Of a DNA stretch of 64,000 bases, positions 36,127-44,307 are shown one piece after another (positions within the stretch are counted from its first letter, which is position 1; the number at the start of each line of letters is the position of its first letter). Source of the stretch: Bacteroidota bacterium. Its GTDB lineage: Bacteria > Bacteroidota > Bacteroidia > Bacteroidales > Porphyromonadaceae. A model generated the notes under the pieces. The model saw only the letters and a list, made by a program, of their open reading frames with translations, was not told where the DNA came from and did not search any database. The stretch lies in contig JAEWWU010000006.1 in NCBI GenBank assembly GCA_023396255.1, forward strand, positions 124,001-188,000, in the 5' to 3' direction. Position numbers and translations under genes: made by a program.

Positions 36127-38802
36127 ATGAAAACTTCTACTTCTCCTAAATCGAAAAGATGCCATCGTATTGGGCAAAAAGAGCCAAAGTCGGAGCAAAA
36201 TCTTTTTCATCCCCTTGTTGGGCAGATGATCGGCTTGCTTTTTTTATTACTGCTTCCAACAATAAGTCTGCAAGGGCAAACAGTTACCAAAATTATTGTA
36301 GAAAAGCCGGGAACTCTCGCAGAGCAGATCGCAGCAACAACACCTCCGATTGTTGCATTGAAGGTAGAGGGAGAGATCAACGGTAAGGACATAGCCGAAT
36401 TAAGGAGGCTTTGCGGAGGGGCTTTTGATACCGGCAAACTGCAAGAGGGAGGCACGCTTACTTATTTGGATCTCAAAAAAGCCAAATTTGTTGCCGATGA
36501 AGAAAAATACTGCTTCCTAAACGACGCAATCCCCAACCCTGAAAAGATTGGCAAAAAGATGTTTACCAATTGTACTTCTCTCAAAACGATTGTTCTACCC
36601 AAAGGAGTTACCCTCATTGATGAAGCCGCCTTTGAGGGTTGTTCTCAACTCTACAAAATAGGATACACCGACGAAATCACGTCCATCGGCTGGGAAGCCT
36701 TTAAGAATTGCTCCGCGCTTGCATTTGCATCTTTTTCCGATCAACTGACAGAAATTCGCGGAGGAGCCTTTCGTGGATGTACCTCTCTCAGAGGTTTTAT
36801 ATTTCCTCCTTCGGTTAAGGATATAGGCAGCAATGCTTTTGAGGCCTCCGGCCTTGTTTTTGCCTCTCTCCCGGAAGCGGCTGTTGATTTGGGCAACCAA
36901 ATATTCAAGGATTGCCGCTCTTTGAAAGCTGTACGTATGGTTGGGAGCTTAGGGTCTATACCGATGGGAATGTTTAGTGGTTGTAGTTCTCTCATTGACG
37001 TAACCCTGCCGGAAGAAACTCCATTTATATCAGGATCTGCTTTTGAAGGTTGCTCATCTCTTATGGAGCTTACCCTTCCCAAAAGTTATAGCTACATACA
37101 GGGGTATGCCTTTTGGGGTTGTTCATCTCTACGAAGTATTACAGCTCTATGTCCGGAAAGTGCCGTCATTGCTTTCTCGGCATTTGAGAGCAAATACCTC
37201 GCCAATATTACCCTAAAGGCACCCAAGGACTTATTAGACTCATACAAAGAAAACGATCCTTGGGCATCTGTTACCTTGGTGGCTTTGGAAGACATTCGCC
37301 CCATTGACAAAGTTTGTTTGGAAGACGATTTCTCTGCTTACTCTGCACAGATTTCCGAATGGAAAGGCAACGAACTGTGGACAAGCGATCACGGAGCCTA
37401 CATTTATGCAGTAGACGAGAATGGACACAATTTGCTCAAGCTGGGCGACAACGAAGGAAGTGGCAAAATTATTTCCAAAGCCTTGGACCTCTCCCCCGCA
37501 GGAGGTACCTTTCGTATCCGCCTTTCTGCCGATGGATGGAATGACTTTCACTCTTCCCTTTTGGTAGAAGCCAAAGACAAACAAGGCAATGTTCTTTCTT
37601 CTCACCTCCTCTCCATTCCCAATCCTCAAATGGGAGCAAACCCAAAGGTATTCGATTGGGAAATGAGCGGAGGCTCCCAAGAAACCTATATACATCTATC
37701 CACCTCCGACAAGGGGCGTATTGCTCTTATAAGCAACATCAAAGTTTATTTCACCACCGAACCTCAACCTATTTACTGGACAGATACTCCTGCGATCGAC
37801 TTTGGGCGCGTGGCTGTGAATCAGGAGGCAGAAGACCAACAGATCTTTCTATTTGCAAAAAATATCAAAACAGCTCCCAAAGCGAAAATAGTTAGCAGGC
37901 ATCCCGGCATTTTCGCTGTTGATAGCGAACTTTCTATTATGGACGGGAAAATGATTGTTATGCTGAATAGCGATAAACCGGGACAATATGATGCGTACCT
38001 GCAAATCTCTTATGAAGATGTAAATGTTTTGTCAATTCCCCTCAAAGCCATTGTACAAAATCCAGACAATGTATTCGATTTGGATGACACCAACCCGGTT
38101 AGCGAAATAAATGAAGACTTCAATGCAGAAGCTCGGTTACCGAAGAACTGGAAAACAGTTGCACTGGTCGGTTCTCGAAGTTGGATGATGCGCACAACGG
38201 GAGCTGGAGGCAATCGCTATCCTGCCATAGATGCCTTGGGTAATGTTAGTGGCACAGTTCACAGCCTGCTCATACTTCCGGCTGTGGCATACTCACAAGA
38301 ACAATTCAAAGACAAGGAGTTGGCTTTCGACTGCGCTTCCGTCAAGACAAATGGAGCCAAGCTAAACTTAGTGAAAGTACACAAAAATGGGAAAATAGAT
38401 CTCTTGCAAGAATACACACAACAGACCGACAAAGAATGGAACGAGCAGACTTTTGACCTTGGCAAAATAGGCGCGGCAGAGGGAAGCTTGTTTTTGGCCT
38501 TCGAGTACACCGGTCAAACCCCGACGGCATCCACTATTTACCGCATCGACAACGTCAAGATACGGCTCAAAAATTCTCTTCAAGACAGTTCTCTGCAAAA
38601 AGATCTATCAACCGCAATCTCCAAAGAGGGCGTTTTTGTACAAAATCTGTCACCGGGAGTTCATATAAACCTATACAATACAAATGGAGCCGTGGAAAGA
38701 CTGCTTCAAGCAAAAGATGCTGATGAGTTCATCCCCTTGAATAAAGGATCATACATCCTCGTTGTTTCGGGATACAATCCGGTAAAGATTCTCATCCCGT
38801 AA
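36127..38802 (+). CDS. BspA-like leucine-rich-repeat adhesin with T9SS C-terminal domain
   Basis: An 891-residue secreted protein. The N-terminus has an unusually long basic stretch before the hydrophobic signal core (QMIGLLFLLLLPTISLQG-Q, about 33-51); a later ATG at 36226 would give a normal short signal. Residues ~130-400 are LRR_5 repeats with the CSSLxxxxLPxxxxxIxxxAFxGC pattern (MFTNCTSLKTIVLPKGVTLI, FEGCSQLYKI). Two jelly-roll, choice-of-anchor-like regions follow: residues ~400-540 (EDDFSAYSAQISEWKGNELW) and ~650-810 (NEDFNAEARLPKNWKTVALV), separated by an immunoglobulin-like domain. The last ~70 residues (FVQNLSPGVHINLYNTNGAV ... GSYILVVSG) are a T9SS sorting domain. Likely a surface adhesin. 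Followed by a terminator. Confidence 0.83.
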   Translation: MKTSTSPKSKRCHRIGQKEPKSEQNLFHPLVGQMIGLLFLLLLPTISLQGQTVTKIIVEKPGTLAEQIAATTPPIVALKVEGEINGKDIAELRRLCGGAFDTGKLQEGGTLTYLDLKKAKFVADEEKYCFLNDAIPNPEKIGKKMFTNCTSLKTIVLPKGVTLIDEAAFEGCSQLYKIGYTDEITSIGWEAFKNCSALAFASFSDQLTEIRGGAFRGCTSLRGFIFPPSVKDIGSNAFEASGLVFASLPEAAVDLGNQIFKDCRSLKAVRMVGSLGSIPMGMFSGCSSLIDVTLPEETPFISGSAFEGCSSLMELTLPKSYSYIQGYAFWGCSSLRSITALCPESAVIAFSAFESKYLANITLKAPKDLLDSYKENDPWASVTLVALEDIRPIDKVCLEDDFSAYSAQISEWKGNELWTSDHGAYIYAVDENGHNLLKLGDNEGSGKIISKALDLSPAGGTFRIRLSADGWNDFHSSLLVEAKDKQGNVLSSHLLSIPNPQMGANPKVFDWEMSGGSQETYIHLSTSDKGRIALISNIKVYFTTEPQPIYWTDTPAIDFGRVAVNQEAEDQQIFLFAKNIKTAPKAKIVSRHPGIFAVDSELSIMDGKMIVMLNSDKPGQYDAYLQISYEDVNVLSIPLKAIVQNPDNVFDLDDTNPVSEINEDFNAEARLPKNWKTVALVGSRSWMMRTTGAGGNRYPAIDALGNVSGTVHSLLILPAVAYSQEQFKDKELAFDCASVKTNGAKLNLVKVHKNGKIDLLQEYTQQTDKEWNEQTFDLGKIGAAEGSLFLAFEYTGQTPTASTIYRIDNVKIRLKNSLQDSSLQKDLSTAISKEGVFVQNLSPGVHINLYNTNGAVERLLQAKDADEFIPLNKGSYILVVSGYNPVKILIP

Positions 38803-38831
38803 AAATCCACACTTATCTCCAAATTCTTGGA

Positions 38832-38860
38832 AAAGAGGGAGCAAATGCTCCCTCTTTCTT
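38832..38860 (+). terminator. intrinsic terminator of the BspA-like adhesin gene
   Basis: AAAGAGGGAGC (38832-38842) pairs perfectly with GCTCCCTCTTT (38847-38857) around an AAAT loop, followed by CTTTG. Confidence 0.8.
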
Positions 38861-38966
38861 TGTCCCGACACCAGAAAAATCCATTAGCTCCCCCAAAAAG
38901 GCTCCTTTGAGATGCTTAAAATCAGCCTTTCGGAGGCCTCTTCTTTTTGTTTCCGGCAAACCGATA

Positions 38967-39069
38967 ATTAGTTCCCTGCAAAGATTTTTTTTGTTGGACA
39001 AAAGAAAAATTTGCAGGGAATTATTCGGATAATAATTCCCTGCAAATCCCTTATTAGTTCCCTACTAAT
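38967..39069. repeat. intergenic palindromic repeat, copy B
   Basis: Related to copy A at 7211-7306. It contains a 17-bp perfect stem (39009-39025 / 39031-39047, ATTTGCAGGGAATTATT with its complement, loop CGGAT) and a small palindrome ATTAGT-tccct-ACTAAT (39053-39069). The 12-mers TTCCCTGCAAAT and TTCCCTACTAAT are the shared units. It lies between the adhesin terminator and the promoter of the CoA-transferase gene; no coding frame is seen in 38861-39185. Confidence 0.75.
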
Positions 39070-39096
39070 TGGCGAATATGAAGACCTTTTTTTACT

Positions 39097-39104
39097 TACC
39101 TTTG
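39097..39104 (+). promoter_or_regulatory. probable -7 element of the 4-hydroxybutyrate CoA-transferase gene
   Basis: TACCTTTG matches the Bacteroidota -7 box; the nearest TTG (39069-39071) is 25 nt upstream, longer than usual, and overlaps the end of repeat copy B. Leader about 75 nt. Confidence 0.5.
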
Positions 39105-39185
39105 TACCTCCTTGTGCGGAGGTGAGTTTTTGCCCCTTCGAACGCAATGGAATAGGAGAAAATATTAGAACAAACTACAATTTAT

Positions 39186-40493
39186 ATGACTAATTCTACG
39201 TCTGACTACCAATCCCGCCTAACCTCTCCATTGGAGGCTCTAAAATCCTCTCTTACAGAAGGTTGTAATATTGTTTTGGGACACGCAGCAGCTGCTGCCG
39301 ATACCGTGATGGCTGCTCTCCACGACCATATCGACGAGATGCCCCAAGGGTGCAGCCTTTTTCACGTATTGTACTTTGGCCAAGGGTATCAGTTCACCCC
39401 TGAGGTAGCAAGGAAAATCAACATAAAGGTAAACTTTATGGAAGCCAAGGCACGCCAAGCCTTTCGGGATGGATTGATAGATCACCTCCCCTGTCACTTC
39501 CACGAAGTTCCAGGGCTTTTCACCAATGGAGCCTTTCCTGTAGATGTGGCTATTATACAGGTATCTAAACCCAACGAAGAAGGCTTCTGTTCTTTTGGGA
39601 TCTCTTGCGACTATACCAAACCGGCTGCCGAGGCAGCCAAAATCATCATCGCCGAGATCAATGAAAATATGCCCTTCATCGGAGGTGACAATTTAATTCA
39701 TATTTCCAAGCTGACCCACATCATAGAGGTAAATACTCCTCTGCCCGAAGTAAAACAACCGCCTATTGGGGAGATAGAAAAAACCATTGGGGCTTTGTGT
39801 GCCTCCTTAGTACCGGAGTATGCCACGCTTCAATTGGGTATTGGAGCCATTCCTGATGCAGTACTCGATAATTTGCAAGATCGCTCCGATTTGGGAATTC
39901 ACACAGAAATGTTTACCGATGGGGTGATGCACCTTATGCGCAAGGGAGTCATTACCGGAAACAAAAAAACACTTCTACCGCAAAAAGTAGTCAGTGCCTT
40001 TGTTATGGGAAGCCGTGAGTTGTACGACTTTATCGACAACAACCCGAATATTGCTCTTTATCCGGTGAGCTATACCAATGATCCGTTTGTAGTGGCCGAG
40101 AACCAAAATATGGTTTCTATCAACTCTTGTTTAGAAGTGGATATTGCCGGTCAGGTAAATGCCGAAAGTATAGGTACTTATCATTTTAGTGGGTCGGGCG
40201 GTCAGGTCGATTTCCTGCGTGGCGCAAAGCGTGCTCCAGGTGGATTGAGCATCATTGCAATGCCTTCTACTGCCAAGAAAGGGACCATCAGCCGCATTGT
40301 TCCGGCTTTGGCTGAGGGGTCTATTGTAACATCCGGTCGTAATGAAGTAGATTACATCGTGACCGAGTTTGGTATTGCCAAACTGCGTGGCAAAACAGCC
40401 AAAGAACGTGCCCGCGCCTTAATAGCTATTGCCCATCCAGACTTTAGACCGATGTTGGAAGAGGCTGCCAAAGCTCGATACGCAGGATTCTGA
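39186..40493 (+). CDS. 4-hydroxybutyrate CoA-transferase family protein
   Basis: A 435-residue class I CoA-transferase of the Cat2/AbfT branch. The likely catalytic glutamate is in LGIHTEMFTDGVMHLMRKG (about residue 240), after the ATLQLGIGAIPDAVLDNL loop. The C-terminal half has EVDIAGQVNAES, GSGGQVDFLRGA and VDYIVTEFGIAKLRGKTAKE. It would transfer CoA from acetyl- or butyryl-CoA to 4-hydroxybutyrate, a step between succinate and butyrate in Porphyromonas and clostridia; the substrate is inferred from family and organism. It is monocistronic, with a bidirectional terminator at 40531-40560. The longer relative at 1162 belongs to the acetate/succinate branch. Confidence 0.87.
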   Translation: MTNSTSDYQSRLTSPLEALKSSLTEGCNIVLGHAAAAADTVMAALHDHIDEMPQGCSLFHVLYFGQGYQFTPEVARKINIKVNFMEAKARQAFRDGLIDHLPCHFHEVPGLFTNGAFPVDVAIIQVSKPNEEGFCSFGISCDYTKPAAEAAKIIIAEINENMPFIGGDNLIHISKLTHIIEVNTPLPEVKQPPIGEIEKTIGALCASLVPEYATLQLGIGAIPDAVLDNLQDRSDLGIHTEMFTDGVMHLMRKGVITGNKKTLLPQKVVSAFVMGSRELYDFIDNNPNIALYPVSYTNDPFVVAENQNMVSINSCLEVDIAGQVNAESIGTYHFSGSGGQVDFLRGAKRAPGGLSIIAMPSTAKKGTISRIVPALAEGSIVTSGRNEVDYIVTEFGIAKLRGKTAKERARALIAIAHPDFRPMLEEAAKARYAGF

Positions 40494-40530
40494 TATACAC
40501 ATCCTAAAGTTTTGAACGAAAAATAAAAAA

Positions 40531-40560
40531 ATAGGCTGCTCCCGGGAAGGGGCAGCCTAT
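40531..40560. terminator. bidirectional intrinsic terminator
   Basis: ATAGGCTGCTCC (40531-40542) pairs with GGGGCAGCCTAT (40549-40560), one wobble, around CGGGAA. AAAAAA precedes it and TATATTTCT follows, so it can end both the CoA-transferase (plus) and the convergent porin gene (minus). Confidence 0.85.
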
Positions 40561-40644
40561 TATATTTCTAGGTGTTGTTTGTCTTTACGAGACATTGGAG
40601 AGCACCGAAGCTCCGTAGCATTTGTGTTGAAATAACTCCAAGGA

Positions 40645-41847
40645 TTAGAAAGTGTATTGCAACCCTACCGTTCCCAAATGCAGGGGAGAACTGCCAAACC
40701 GAACTGCTCCATTAGGGGTAAACCCATCTTGGTTGTACATAGCTTCGTAATGCACAGACCAGCGCACTCTGTTGTTGAACGAGTAACAGTTAAAGCCGGT
40801 AAGAAGGGTGTGGCTGATGCGATTCAACGAATTTCCTCCAAGGGTTTGCTCTGCTGAAGAGGCGGTATAGTTGGTGTTACGATTGTAATAGTTATATCGA
40901 GCAATCCATTCTATCGGGAGGACATCGAACCGCTCCACAATAGCCCCCATTACTCCAACAAACGGACGCTGCACGGTTTGCATACGGGTGGGGTCTATGG
41001 TTGCATAAGCCATAGTACTTTGATCGGTACCTACTTGTTTGCCGGCAATAGCTTCTCCACTAAGCGATAGAAGCCCGAACCCGTGCCGCCACTCAAGAGT
41101 AGCGTGCGTTCCGTAATAAATGCGGTTGAGGTATTTATCAGTACCCGGTTGAGCTACAAAACCATAATATCCACTCACTCCGAAAGACAAAGAAAGGTTG
41201 CGCAGGTGGTGCACCACTTCTCCTCTAAACAAAAAGTCAGGAATGGGCTTGGTCATTCGTTGTCCTCCGTTGCCACTCATTAGCCCGAGGGCAATACCAC
41301 CCTGTGTGGCTTGCTTGTCGGGAGAGGCGTATCCTAAGGTTAGTCCCAAATCGTGGTCTCCCGGGAAAAGCTCGGAAACGTATATGGAGCGATCAAAGAA
41401 AGGCCTTTTGGCAGACGATGAGGGAAGATCGAGCCCGAAGTACACTTTATCCAGACCGGTTTTAAGATAAAAACCATTCAATTGATGAGGAGCATACTTA
41501 AGGTAAATGGCATAGGGCACCAACCTAAAGTCTTGTACGTTGATGATGGCCATAGCAGATAGGTCTTTGTAGCCTGCGGCAAAATTGAGGTACCCACGGC
41601 GGATGCCCATACGGCTTTCGAATCGATTGGGGTGTAAGTTTTTACCTACCTTGAATTGTTCGACATTGTTGCCCAATTGCCAAATACTTTGTACATACCC
41701 TCCTGCAAATTGGATAAACTTTTTTTCAGCCGGGCGAGGTTGCTGCTTCTTTTGTCCCGAAGCAATGGTTATGGAACATAGAAGTAAAGTAGCAGTCCAT
41801 ACAGCAATTTTTGTTTTTGCAAAAAAGATTTGTAATGATGTTTGCAT
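40645..41847 (-). CDS. outer-membrane porin, phosphate-selective porin O/P-like
   Basis: A 400-residue outer-membrane protein. The signal peptide is AKTKIAVWTATLLLCSITIA with cleavage near ASG-QK. The mature protein has a run of beta strands typical of 16-strand porins: FIQFAGGYVQSIWQLG, FESRMGIRRGYLNFAAGYKD, YYGTHATLEWRHGFGLLSLS, and ends in FGSSPLHLGTVGLQYTF, with the C-terminal phenylalanine needed for BAM-dependent insertion. The early NRFESRMGIRRGYLNF segment (FxxRRA/G-like) resembles the porin O/P family of Bacteroidota. Substrate unknown. It has its own promoter (41871-41903) and a shared terminator. Confidence 0.75.
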   Translation of the reverse strand: MQTSLQIFFAKTKIAVWTATLLLCSITIASGQKKQQPRPAEKKFIQFAGGYVQSIWQLGNNVEQFKVGKNLHPNRFESRMGIRRGYLNFAAGYKDLSAMAIINVQDFRLVPYAIYLKYAPHQLNGFYLKTGLDKVYFGLDLPSSSAKRPFFDRSIYVSELFPGDHDLGLTLGYASPDKQATQGGIALGLMSGNGGQRMTKPIPDFLFRGEVVHHLRNLSLSFGVSGYYGFVAQPGTDKYLNRIYYGTHATLEWRHGFGLLSLSGEAIAGKQVGTDQSTMAYATIDPTRMQTVQRPFVGVMGAIVERFDVLPIEWIARYNYYNRNTNYTASSAEQTLGGNSLNRISHTLLTGFNCYSFNNRVRWSVHYEAMYNQDGFTPNGAVRFGSSPLHLGTVGLQYTF

Positions 41848-41870
41848 AATTAAATAACTTAAGTACCCTG

Positions 41871-41903
41871 CAAAAGTACATCAACGCGCCAATATGGAGC
41901 AAA
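41871..41903 (-). promoter_or_regulatory. promoter of the porin gene
   Basis: TTTG (41903-41900), a 21-nt spacer and TACTTTTG (41878-41871) on the minus strand. The -33 element overlaps the T tract of the terminator just upstream. Predicted leader about 17 nt. Confidence 0.65.
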
Positions 41904-41935
41904 AAAAAAAGCCCGATCCTCTCCGGGATCGGGCT
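41900..41935 (-). terminator. strong intrinsic terminator after the 50-residue peptide gene
   Basis: On the minus strand AGCCCGATCC (41935-41926) pairs perfectly with GGATCGGGCT (41919-41910) around a 6-nt loop, followed by about ten T residues. It lies 17 bp after the stop of the peptide gene at 41953-42105. Confidence 0.9.
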
Positions 41936-41952
41936 GAGATTCATAGAAAATT

Positions 41953-42105
41953 TTATTCGTCTTCGGCTACTACCTTCTCATATCCTCCATCTTCCCAACC
42001 TCCGACAGAGGCAGAAAAGGTGGCACTGTTCATCAATGTGTCGGATGCGAGAGAAATAGTTTCTATTGTGGGAGAATTGTAGATCAGATTGTCTTTTTTC
42101 TTCAT
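41953..42105 (-). CDS. small acidic peptide, paralogue of the one at 44173
   Basis: A 50-codon ATG frame read on the minus strand (start 42105, stop TAA at 41955-41953). The N-terminus is basic (MKKKDNLIYNSP), the middle reads TIETISLASDTLMNSATF, then SASVGGWEDGGYE and an acidic tail. It aligns with the 44-residue peptide at 44173-44307: shared Y-x-[ST]-P-x-I-E-x-[IL]-S, then MN, then [SN]AS, then [WF]EDGG. There is no signal peptide or lipobox. It lies between two strong terminators (42266-42307 upstream, 41900-41935 downstream), so it is a separate short transcript unit. Short Bacteroidales proteins opening with a YxxPxIE-like motif are common as I recall, with unknown role; a leader-type or surface-associated peptide is possible. 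Confidence 0.75.
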   Translation of the reverse strand: MKKKDNLIYNSPTIETISLASDTLMNSATFSASVGGWEDGGYEKVVAEDE

Positions 42106-42265
42106 TATCGTTTGTATTCGTTGATTATTGAATTACTTGTTTTGTCTTAATTGGAGGGCAAGGATAAGGAATTTTAGTTAGATCTCGTCTATGCGTGCGC
42201 GAGGATGGAGCAAAATACGGTCTAATTAGTAGAGAAGGCAAGTCTTATAAGGGGAAGTAAGGGTG
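42106..42265. other. upstream region of the 50-residue peptide gene
   Basis: About 160 bp between the lipoprotein terminator and the peptide gene. On the minus strand there is TATTTTG near 42214-42220 with CTTG 21 nt further upstream, an imperfect promoter. No other gene is visible. Confidence 0.35.
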
Positions 42266-42307
42266 AAAGAAAAGGAGTTCAATCCCTTTGTTGGATTGAA
42301 CTCCTTT
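42266..42307 (-). terminator. intrinsic terminator of the lipoprotein gene
   Basis: AAAGGAGTTCAATCC (minus, 42307-42293) pairs perfectly over 15 bp with GGATTGAACTCCTTT (42285-42271) around a 7-nt loop, followed by TTCTTTC. It lies 37 bp after the lipoprotein stop codon. Confidence 0.85.
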
Positions 42308-42343
42308 GGATTTGGTAATTAACTTTTTGCTGTTTATTGCCTT

Positions 42344-44116
42344 TTATTTATCTCTGAATAGACGGATGGCAAAACCATATTTTTTCGTGTTTCCTGTTAC
42401 CAATATAGATTTATCTTCCCTGATCTGCACAAAAGCTGCATTCTGTTCAGGATAATCTGTGCTTGGGGTACTTGTCCAATAGTGCCCTTGAATGTTTTGG
42501 TTCATTATTGTTCCTGTTGCTCCGGTTCCCTTGCCATTGTAGCCACAAAGAGGAAATATGCGTACTATGTCATCTTGTTTGTTACTTTCCCAATAGGTTG
42601 GAGTAGAAATAGCGTCAAGAGTCGTTTGGGCATCACCCAAGAAACGACAAGTAACCTTGAGCTTTTTGTAGTAACCTGTTCCGTACCCTGCAGGAACGGG
42701 GCTGTTTGGATTATCTACCCATTCATAGCGATAAGCGCAGCGACGCCGATTGTCTTCTGCGGGGGGAAAGCCGTTTTCAGCTTGTTCAGAGGCTTTTTGA
42801 AAACGAATACCATAGATATTCTTTCCGTCTTTACCTCCCTTGTAATCCGCCATATAAGTATTTCTCATCCCCTGTACATCTATTGTTTCTTTTTTATTCT
42901 TGTTGAGATCATCCGAGTATGCCATCTCTGAGTGAATATACGTTGCGTTGCGATCCATTGGGAAAATACCTTCCCATTCGTATCGAGAGGGGAGGTGATA
43001 CCCGATACCAGCAACCTTAAATCCCTTTCCTACGTCATATTTTTCCACAGCATCAGCCCAGCTAAAGTAACCACTTGGGCCAATATTGGCATCTGAAGAG
43101 GCAAAGTTCACTGCATCCTGAGCCATATTGCGCTCTGCAACAAGCTCCAAAGACAACAAAGGACGGAAGATATCAACCTTCATTAAATGAGACTTATGAG
43201 ATGCAAACACCTTGTTGCTGGAAAAAAGATCGGTGGTCTCGGCTCGGAACAATCTAAGACCTCCGGGTTCACCTTCGGTAATTGCTCCCTCAGAAGTAAG
43301 TTCACGAGGCATTCCCCACGCCAAGCTATGAAACTCTGCATTCTGCTCTGCCACAACCTTAAATTTTATTGTTGCAGTTGTTGCTGAAGAGCTGTTGAAA
43401 TTCCACTTCAAGTCGCTCCCCGTGGTTACATCGCTCCCCGTTGCCGAAAAATCGTAGCTCCCATTTCTATCCAACGCATTGCTTACTACTCCTACGTGTG
43501 TGTTGAGGGAAATACCACTTTTGTTTGTCCCTTTCATATGAATGAGAGATCCTTGTGGCTTAAAGTGCACTTTAGCGGCAAGTCCGGAGGTAGAAATGGT
43601 CAATTTTGTCCATAAAAAAGCCAACGGAAGACGTAATTTGTTCGAAGCCAAAGATTTGTCGAGCTCGTCTTTGTAGGTGAAATCTACCTTTGTTTTCTCT
43701 AAGTTGAGCTCTCCTCCCCCTGCAATCCCTGCAATGTACCACTCTTCATTGGGCATAGGAGTCTTGCCGGAAGTGTTTTCTATGGTTATTTCGCTATTTT
43801 TCTGTTTGAGTTTCAATCCTCCTTCCGTGCTTGTAACTTCCCAATCCACTCGGGCATATCCTACAAAAGAGGCATCTCCCTTCTTTCTAAGAAAACAGTG
43901 TGTAGTCCAATCCGATTGGGCAAGGAGCTTGGGTACAGAGTGTGTAGTGTCAAACTCCAATGCGCGCATTTGCTCTTCCGACAATATAATATCAGCCTCC
44001 AGATTCAATTTGCAGATAACCGAGGTATGGGAAGTCGGCTCTTGTTGCTTTTGTTTATTACAAGAGGCAAGAAGTACAAATACAAATAAAAGAGGAATGT
44101 AAATAATGTTTCTCAT
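42344..44116 (-). CDS. surface lipoprotein, fimbrillin-like N-terminus and C-terminal FISUMP-like domain
   Basis: A 590-residue lipoprotein: signal MRNIIYIPLLFVFVLLAS with lipobox LASC and acylated Cys19, followed by NKQKQQEP. The N-terminal half is beta-rich and threonine/serine-rich, with a pattern I read as fimbrillin-like (LAFLWTKLTISTSGLAAKVH, then NGSYDFSATGSDVTTGSDLK), as in Bacteroidales fimbrial subunits and tips. The C-terminal half (about 340-590) contains GYHLPSRYEWEGIFP, VRIFPLCGYNGKGTG, GHYWTSTPSTDYP and the end KKYGFAIRLFRDK, the order found in FISUMP/Fib_succ_major domains of C-type-lectin-like fold. A type V pilus tip or accessory subunit, or a free surface lectin, would fit; this is inference. 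It is flanked by two paralogous small-peptide genes. Confidence 0.7.
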   Translation of the reverse strand: MRNIIYIPLLFVFVLLASCNKQKQQEPTSHTSVICKLNLEADIILSEEQMRALEFDTTHSVPKLLAQSDWTTHCFLRKKGDASFVGYARVDWEVTSTEGGLKLKQKNSEITIENTSGKTPMPNEEWYIAGIAGGGELNLEKTKVDFTYKDELDKSLASNKLRLPLAFLWTKLTISTSGLAAKVHFKPQGSLIHMKGTNKSGISLNTHVGVVSNALDRNGSYDFSATGSDVTTGSDLKWNFNSSSATTATIKFKVVAEQNAEFHSLAWGMPRELTSEGAITEGEPGGLRLFRAETTDLFSSNKVFASHKSHLMKVDIFRPLLSLELVAERNMAQDAVNFASSDANIGPSGYFSWADAVEKYDVGKGFKVAGIGYHLPSRYEWEGIFPMDRNATYIHSEMAYSDDLNKNKKETIDVQGMRNTYMADYKGGKDGKNIYGIRFQKASEQAENGFPPAEDNRRRCAYRYEWVDNPNSPVPAGYGTGYYKKLKVTCRFLGDAQTTLDAISTPTYWESNKQDDIVRIFPLCGYNGKGTGATGTIMNQNIQGHYWTSTPSTDYPEQNAAFVQIREDKSILVTGNTKKYGFAIRLFRDK

Positions 44117-44172
44117 CTTAATAAATGGTGTTTTTTTTGAATTGATAAATCAGTAAAACCCTCCCGTTATGG

Positions 44173-44307
44173 TTAGAGTTCTCCCCCATCTTCAAAATCA
44201 TCTACCTTAGCAGAGGCATTAAATTGATTCATTGTTGCCTCAAAGGAGATAGACAGGATTTCTATCCGAGGGGTTTCGTACGATCGTTTGTTCTTTTCTG
44301 GGTTCAT
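44173..44307 (-). CDS. small acidic peptide, paralogue of the one at 41953
   Basis: A 44-codon ATG frame on the minus strand (start 44307, stop TAA at 44175-44173), 56 bp upstream of the lipoprotein gene and in the same direction, so they are likely co-transcribed. It begins MNPEKNKRSYETPRIEI, continues LSISFEATMNQFNASA and ends KVDDFEDGGEL. The Y-x-[ST]-P-x-I-E, MN, [SN]AS and [WF]EDGG positions are shared with the 50-residue peptide at 41953-42105, which supports both as real genes. No signal peptide, lipobox, cysteine or transmembrane segment is seen. Function unknown. Confidence 0.72.
   Translation of the reverse strand: MNPEKNKRSYETPRIEILSISFEATMNQFNASAKVDDFEDGGEL

Noticed and set aside
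41953..44307. A complete RiPP biosynthesis cluster around the small peptides
   Set aside because: No radical-SAM maturase, lanthionine synthetase, peptidase-transporter or cyclase lies nearby; the only radical-SAM protein in the window is MiaB.
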